Source: Emergomyces orientalis (Eukaryota; Ascomycota; Eurotiomycetes; Onygenales; Ajellomycetaceae). Taken from it: DNA of 64,000 nucleotides. This document shows, piece by piece, positions 58,848 to 64,000 of this stretch; position 1 is the stretch's first letter; every line of letters starts with the position of its first letter. The notes under the pieces were generated by a model. It searched no databases. It was not told the DNA's origin and was given only the letters and a program-made list of their open reading frames with translations. Made by a program: the position numbers and the translations under genes. The DNA lies in assembly GCA_002110485.1 (NCBI GenBank), contig MOWL01000024.1, positions 1,116,001-1,180,000 of the forward strand. Reading direction: 5' to 3'.

Positions 58848-59166
58848 GGCAAGAAATCTGCCAGAGACACATTCCGGAGTCAAATCCTGGACAGTGTGAT
58901 AAGGATGATACTCGTTCGTCTGTGTGTTCTTTTGAGTGTTTGTTGCTAACCCCAGCAATTCAATTATCAATCCCTGGAAATTCGTGTTTGGCTTAATCAG
59001 AACTAACTTGGCTGGACCACGGGCCGATTTTTCCCCGATTGTTAAAGTGGACACTAGTGGGCGGAGTTTCCAATGACACAATCCACTTTATTTCAACAAC
59101 ATATCAGACTGGTTGGGTATCAACGAAAGCGAGAGTGCTGTATTTATGAGTATAAAACTCTGATGA
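58848..59166. promoter_or_regulatory. Compact divergent promoter
   Basis: 320 bp between the divergent starts of the 222-aa nuclear-type protein and the CSA-like WD40 gene. It is likely a shared promoter, inferred from layout only. No clear TATA box. Confidence 0.45.
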
Positions 59167-60763
59167 ATGAATTCGTATCTGCTGAATAGATCCCAAGGAT
59201 CTATCAGCCCGTCCGCTCTCCATGTGGCCCATAACGCCCACCTCATCCGCTCCATTGAGGCTGCGCCTGGAATACGGTTTTCCAGCCACCCTACAACTCC
59301 GGCCCTAAACCAGCGAGAAAATGATACAGTGGGAAGCGGCTGGAAGGACAAGGAACAAGATGAGGTCCGTGCTCATAAAGCAGGCGTTAATGTGTTGACG
59401 ATCGATCAATATGAAAAGCGCTTGTATGTATAACCTGGCGGCAAAGAAAAGTTTTCCAAGTGGTGTAAAATACCTTGCTAAGTACTAGTAATGCAGTATG
59501 GTTTCTGGAGGAGCGGATGCGTCCGTTCATCTCTGGGATTTGGAGACTCGTGGATCGGAGTCGAACCATCTTTATAAATCCATTGCGTCAGTGTCAAAGT
59601 AAATCATTCTACAACCCCGTATTTGTCAGATCAGAAGTTCTCATCGCTCTCCTAGATCATCAAACACATCAGCACATACGCATGCATTAACTTCTATTTC
59701 GATATACCCATTCGACCCGACTCCGTCGACTATATTAACTACTTCCCATGACACCACCTTAAAACTGTCTTCTCTCCAATCTCCGGCAATTGTCCCAGTC
59801 CATACATTTCCGCTGCACTCAACTCCGTACTCGCATTCGTTTTCGTCTCATCCATCATCGCTACTTTTAATTGCCGTAGGAACCTCAGACAAAAACGTGA
59901 GGCTGCTAGATCTTCGTTCTGGCCTTGCTACCCATGCTCTACCAGGGCATAGTTCTGCTATCCTGTCGGTTTCCTGGGCTCCGCATCATGAGTATCTGCT
60001 AGCATCTGCGTCAAAGGATAACCGGGCCATCCTTTTTGATGTCCGCCGTGGGGGGCATAATTCTGCTCTAGCTTCGCTGGATATGGAAGATGCAGTCGGT
60101 GTGATTGCCCCGCACGATGCACCTCCTACGTTCTCATGCCGTAATCCACTTGTACCTGCCGCCCGTGCACATAATGGGGCAGTGACAGGTGTGCGATGGA
60201 CTTCAAATGGCAGCCACATCGTCACTTCCGGACATGACGCTCGTATTCGAGTCTGGGACGTTTCCACCGGTGCAAATTCTCTAGTACATTTTGGCCCGCG
60301 CATTCGCAATAGTGCCTCTCTGCATCTCGCTGAAAGAGCACCTCTTGTTTTACCTAGTGATGTCACAAGTGCAGGGCATGATACACTACTTTGGCCTAAC
60401 TATGGTGATCAGGATGATAGAGGGGAGATCTTCTTGTTCGCGCTTCGGGATGGTACATTTATCAAACGCCTTAATGTGCCGGGCATACCGAGCTCACGGC
60501 AGAAGCTGCGAGGGAAACCCACAGCACTTAGTGTTGCACGAATAAATGGCCTTGCATGGCGCGGGAACGGAGCATCCGGCGAGGGGATGGAGCTGTTTTC
60601 TGCCCATGGGGATGGGACGATTAGGGCCTGGGCCTCCAAAACTTCAGATGAGGAACATGAGATCGCCGAAAATGAAGAGGAAATCGAGGATAAGAAGAGG
60701 AAAAGAGATGTTCTTGACGAGGTGTACCGCGGCTTGATGAACCAAAACGTCACTTTCACTTGA
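59167..60763 (+). CDS. CSA/ERCC8-like WD40 repeat protein, three exons
   Basis: WD40 beta-propeller resembling Cockayne syndrome A (ERCC8; Rad28 in budding yeast, Ckn1 in fission yeast), the DDB1-CUL4 substrate receptor of transcription-coupled repair (established for the family). Exons 59167-59423, 59497-59598 and 59656-60763 give 488 aa; all phases fit. WD units seen: RAHKAGVNVLTID...FMVSGGADASVHLWDLE across intron 1; ILTTSHDTTLKL; LLIAVGTSDKNVRLLDLRSG; HSSAILSVSWAPH ... DNRAILFDVRR; AHNGAVTGVRWTSNGSHIVT ... DARIRVWDV; and a late blade ELFSAHGDGTIRAWA. The N-terminus (MNSYLLNRSQGSISP) suits the helical DDB1-binding segment of CSA proteins. The tail is acidic then basic (DKKRKRDVLDEVYRGL). 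Confidence 0.88.
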
Positions 60764-62540
60764 TGCACAAAAAAGCGGACCATTCTCTCGTTATCGCACG
60801 TGTGTAACATGAGTCGGACTAATTTTTCAATGCACAGGAAAACAAAGAGAGGGAAAGAAGAGGGCGGGGTGTGGAATATTGCATTGCTCTGGACTTCCTT
60901 TGTTTCTCAAAGATCTGCCTTTCATTCTATGTATTCCCATTCAAGGCCTACCACACCAACTGTACAGTACACCGCACTGCAAACCTAGGTAGTTAAACAT
61001 AAAGATCCCACCCCCAACAGGCTCCCAGCTCCTAAAAATAAATCCCGAACCAGACATGCATCAATTAAACATTTATTTTTTTTTAAGTTATATTTATTAA
61101 AAAATAAAGATATGTGCATGTACCTATTGATGTAATTCTCAAGTACCTCTTTCTCGACCACCATGATCCAATAAATGGTTACGTGAAAAGCCACAGCATC
61201 CCACACTGGTTTTGACCAGCTACAACATCTCGTTGATTTCCGAAGCAGCGCCTTGAAAAATACCAAAATAATAAGAGCAAACTTGAACCAACAAAAACAC
61301 ACTCGTTCTTCGTAAGGATGAAGTATCAAAACAAACAATCCAGTCATCTGGTTATTGAGACAGGTGTCTTACGTTCAGTTTACCTACCCTGCTACCCACC
61401 TTTACCTTTCAATATCCACGTCCTCAGATTCCGCAAGTTGAGACCCTGGGTAATTACCTAAATATTGATAATCCTGCAGTGGTTGATCACGTAAAGCCTC
61501 CCTGATCGGTTCGCCCGCATAATATCGCATCTCTTCATACCCCGCCCCAATGCTCTGATAGTTACGAATTTCCACACCGCAACAAAATCAAAGCAAGCTT
61601 TTCACAACGGTATTCAATTTTGAGAATCGTCATCCGTGCATGATGGAATACCCTCACCCAAACACATACGTACGCTAGCGTCCACTAATAGCTACCGCTC
61701 TAATGTTTTTTGTCATTGATTCCTTGAAGATACTATATTAGACACGATTAATGGACCCATATATGAAGATGGATTGGTATCATATTTTGACATATCTCGC
61801 ATTTAAATTTATATATTTCTTTACAAAAGTATAATGTAAATATTCTTTAGGAGAGGAAGAGTAAACATCTTTCTTATTCATTTATCATCATTGTCATCAA
61901 CAAACTAGCCTCCCACACATACTATGTAACCCCCCTAATAACCCCCCTTTCTCCTTTTGTTCTCAGCCCCAAATAAAAACACGAAACAAGAATGTACGCC
62001 CGGCGAAAATGGGAATTAGGTAGGGGAATATAATCGGAAAATTTAAGATATGAAGAAAAGAAAATTGGGCAAAAAAAGGACCAGTCCCCCTTCGCCTTTG
62101 CGCCATTATCCATGCAAAAATTTCCGTCCGGAGTAATATGCAAAAATGTGCAAAGCAAAACCAAAATATAATAAAAAATAATAATGTTTTAGTACCAAAG
62201 AAGATAATAAAAATTGTAGGTAGAGAGAGGGAATGGTTTATATCGAAATTGGTTCAGATTCGGGGTGTAACTGGGGTGTGGGCAGGTACAAGCGGGTGGG
62301 GGGGTATCTTAATTTCGTTGCCAAAGACAGCCACGAAGGACTGAAAAAAAATTATGGATATTAAAATGGAATTGAACCATGATAATGGTTCGCGCCAAAA
62401 AATGGGCGTGGGTCGAACATCTTATCTCGAGATCAACTCGGGATTGGTTCGACGATAAGAGGTTTTATAAAATAAAAAACCTCTATTAAAGAGTGTGGCT
62501 TTTTCTTCATCTTTTTCTCCCAATATAATCGCAGCAGGAT
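60764..62540. other. Non-coding between convergent genes
   Basis: About 1.8 kb, AT-rich. A minus-strand ORF (60985-61347) has a Trp/Val-rich piece but no support from context and ends in low-complexity AT. A structured segment lies at 62412-62483, in the 3' flank of the transcription factor gene. Confidence 0.5.
62412..62483. other. Inverted-repeat segment, possible RNA structure
   Basis: GTCGAAC (62412-62418) is complementary to GTTCGAC (62447-62453). TCTTATC (62420-62426) is complementary to GATAAGA (62454-62460). The two pairs interleave. A 4-bp CGAG/CTCG hairpin (62428-62431 with 62437-62440) lies between them. GAGGTTTT (62459-62466) pairs with AAAACCTC (62476-62483) just beyond. The segment is 58-129 bp past the transcription factor stop codon, probably inside its 3' UTR or at its 3' end. 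Confidence 0.6.
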
Positions 62541-64000
62541 CTATATCAGTAAGAAATTCCAGTTATTCTGCTCCATAACATCCCGCCAGTGGATGTTTGC
62601 GAGCTTATATTGGTGGTTCTGCTCGTCATCTGACCCAGCAGACAAGCTTCCACCAGGAGTGGTCGAGGCGGAAATGGGAGTCGGGAGGAAAGATACATCA
62701 GCCACAGCAGCGTCAGACTGTCGCCAAACTTCGCGCAGCAGACAAACCATACGGCCAAAGCTACCATTTCCAGCCGGGTTACCCAGCATCTCGATGCGGC
62801 GTTCAAACATGGAACGGAATGGGCTGTTTGGGGTGGAAAAGGAGGCGCAGATGAGGAATGGCCAGACGAGAGACCGATCAAAACCATCTGGTCCACCAGG
62901 GATCAGGTTGACCAGGTCAGCGAAGTCGGAAATTAGCCTCATTGTGCCCGCTTGGCTGCGATGGAAGCCTGGGACGAGGCTGCAAAGGTACACGCGAGCG
63001 GCAAGGCGGAAGAGCGCGGTCATGTTCTGTGACAATTGGCATGGCTGGAGAACACCTGTGTCGATGGTTGGATATGCGAGGGATCCAGGAGGCGGTTCGG
63101 TGTGGTCGAGTTGGTGGGCGAGGGCCGTGATATGTGAGCAAAGCTGGATATCGTCGATGCGACCTTCGATTTTCAAAGCGTCGAGGCAGGAGATTTCGGA
63201 GATCAGATACATCACTCGGTCCTCGCAGCCCATAAGATCACATAAACCGGAAGAGGAACCACCAAGAAGCTTTGTGCGGTAGACGTGTGCGCACTGCGGA
63301 GTCTTGCCAAGCATAGTTGAGCCCAGGATATCGATCCAGGCAACCAAGGTCATATCGAAGGGTGGGGGGATATTGTGGCTGTCGGCGTCGAGCAGCATTT
63401 GGGGGAGGTCAAGCCTGGTGATTAGTTCTGTGACGGGTTGGAAGTGAGAGTGCCATGGGATATCAAGCAGCACATCATTCGGGCAGCCAACAGTGCATGG
63501 GAAGAGGATCATGGCCAGTATCGCATCCAAGATTTGGAGATTGTCAGTGTCGTGTGTCAGAGCATCGTTGAGCTCCTTCACTGCCTCCCCGCGATGGTTG
63601 AGGATGGCGTTATCGAACTGATCGCCATTGTTGCACTCAGTGGACTTGAGATGCATGGCGGCGATACTCAGGCAACAGTGCAGGTAAGGCTTGTTGGTCT
63701 GTAAAGCAGGTATGATATGCGATTGCACGATACCGTGTTGTCGAGTCTCCAGGACTGGGAAAAGAAGGCGGATGACGTTCTCCAAAAAATGGTCCAGAAG
63801 TTGTCGATCGCCATCATCAAGATTGAACATATCAGCAATGGTTGGCTCTGATGACACGCCGAAGAATCCAAAATCGCTGGCTTCAGGGGAGCTGAACGAT
63901 TCCTTGCAGCTTTCGAAATATTCCTTCTGAACCCAATCATCACCTGGGAACGTTGGTAGGGTGGCATGGGACAATGGTGGCTGGAATGTGCTGAACGTCG
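62541..64000 (-). CDS. Fungal transcription factor C-terminal region (PRO1/NosA/RosA-like), partial at right edge
   Basis: The reading frame is open from the right edge of the window down to TAG at 62543-62541, so the N-terminus lies outside and the visible part is about 486 codons. It looks like the regulatory domain of a Zn2Cys6 transcription factor of the type found in PRO1/RosA/NosA (control of sexual development in filamentous ascomycetes). Supporting segments: LLDHFLENVIRLLFPVLETR, KPYLHCCLSIAAMHLKST, DAILAMILFPCTVG, RVYLCSLVPGFHRSQ, WPFLICASFSTPNSPFRSMF, and the end IHWRDVMEQNNWNFLLI, which is typical of this family as I recall. The zinc cluster itself is not in view, so DNA-binding class and gene identity are inferred. 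Its 3' flank contains a structured inverted-repeat segment. Confidence 0.8.
   Translation of the reverse strand, partial: TFSTFQPPLSHATLPTFPGDDWVQKEYFESCKESFSSPEASDFGFFGVSSEPTIADMFNLDDGDRQLLDHFLENVIRLLFPVLETRQHGIVQSHIIPALQTNKPYLHCCLSIAAMHLKSTECNNGDQFDNAILNHRGEAVKELNDALTHDTDNLQILDAILAMILFPCTVGCPNDVLLDIPWHSHFQPVTELITRLDLPQMLLDADSHNIPPPFDMTLVAWIDILGSTMLGKTPQCAHVYRTKLLGGSSSGLCDLMGCEDRVMYLISEISCLDALKIEGRIDDIQLCSHITALAHQLDHTEPPPGSLAYPTIDTGVLQPCQLSQNMTALFRLAARVYLCSLVPGFHRSQAGTMRLISDFADLVNLIPGGPDGFDRSLVWPFLICASFSTPNSPFRSMFERRIEMLGNPAGNGSFGRMVCLLREVWRQSDAAVADVSFLPTPISASTTPGGSLSAGSDDEQNHQYKLANIHWRDVMEQNNWNFLLI

Noticed and set aside
60985..61347. 120-codon minus-strand ORF with WSKPVWDAVAFHVTIYW
   Set aside because: It ends in AT low complexity and has no recognisable family or promoter. 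It could be a single exon but cannot be supported.
62593..63282. 229-codon plus-strand ORF opposite the transcription factor gene
   Set aside because: Antisense shadow. The minus-strand frame has clear family motifs and the plus frame does not.

Overview
The window is nuclear DNA of a filamentous ascomycete. Genes stand alone on both strands and are separated by 0.3-4 kb. Most are broken by introns of about 50-150 bp with GT donors, CTAAC/CTGAC-like branch sites and AG acceptors. The window also holds a single 5S rRNA gene, not in an array, as expected where 5S genes are dispersed. The gene set (a GPI10/ornithine aminotransferase/YOR1-type ABC transporter block, SHR3, a cytosolic-type tyrosinase, archaemetzincin, palF) and the style of the proteins suggest Eurotiomycetes, most likely Onygenales. 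That placement is an inference from remembered family resemblance, not from a search.

Layout: 1-1.3 kb is T-rich non-coding DNA. GPI10 (minus, 1.3-4.0 kb) is divergent from ornithine aminotransferase (plus, 4.7-6.3 kb). The stretch 6.3-11.2 kb is gene-poor, with one doubtful small ORF and a 3 x 13 bp tandem repeat. An ABCC/YOR1-type transporter (11.2-15.8 kb) and an ADP-ribosylglycohydrolase (16.3-18.8 kb) follow. Next come a tail-anchored orphan (20.8-21.4 kb), a long gene-poor stretch with one probable small spliced gene (23.1-23.5 kb), and two conserved-looking but unrecognised proteins (27.8 and 31.9 kb). After these lie the ER permease chaperone SHR3 (34.1-34.9 kb), a possible small spliced gene (35.4 kb), an eight-exon tyrosinase (36.2-39.2 kb), archaemetzincin (41.8-43.2 kb) and the palF/RIM8 arrestin of ambient-pH signalling (44.4-46.8 kb).

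The right third carries a short-chain dehydrogenase (49-50 kb), phosphopantothenoylcysteine decarboxylase (51-51.7 kb), 5S rRNA (52.3 kb) and several candidate small proteins around 51.8-55.3 kb. It ends with MND1 (55.4-56.1 kb), a small secreted Cys-rich protein (57.2-57.5 kb), a divergent pair of an unknown nuclear-type protein and a CSA/ERCC8-like WD40 protein (58.1-60.8 kb), and the C-terminal part of a fungal transcription factor that runs off the right edge (62.5-64 kb).

The genes are mostly unrelated housekeeping or regulatory functions (GPI anchor synthesis, arginine/ornithine metabolism, CoA synthesis, amino-acid permease export, pH signalling, meiosis, DNA repair). I see no biosynthetic cluster, no intact transposon, no CRISPR, no tRNA and no viral copy. 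The most interesting items are a forced GC-AG intron in the ABC transporter gene, several short multi-exon candidate genes that simple ORF calling misses, a secreted Cys-rich protein whose intron is stop-free and a multiple of three, and a pseudoknot-like pair of complementary 7-mers downstream of the transcription factor gene.
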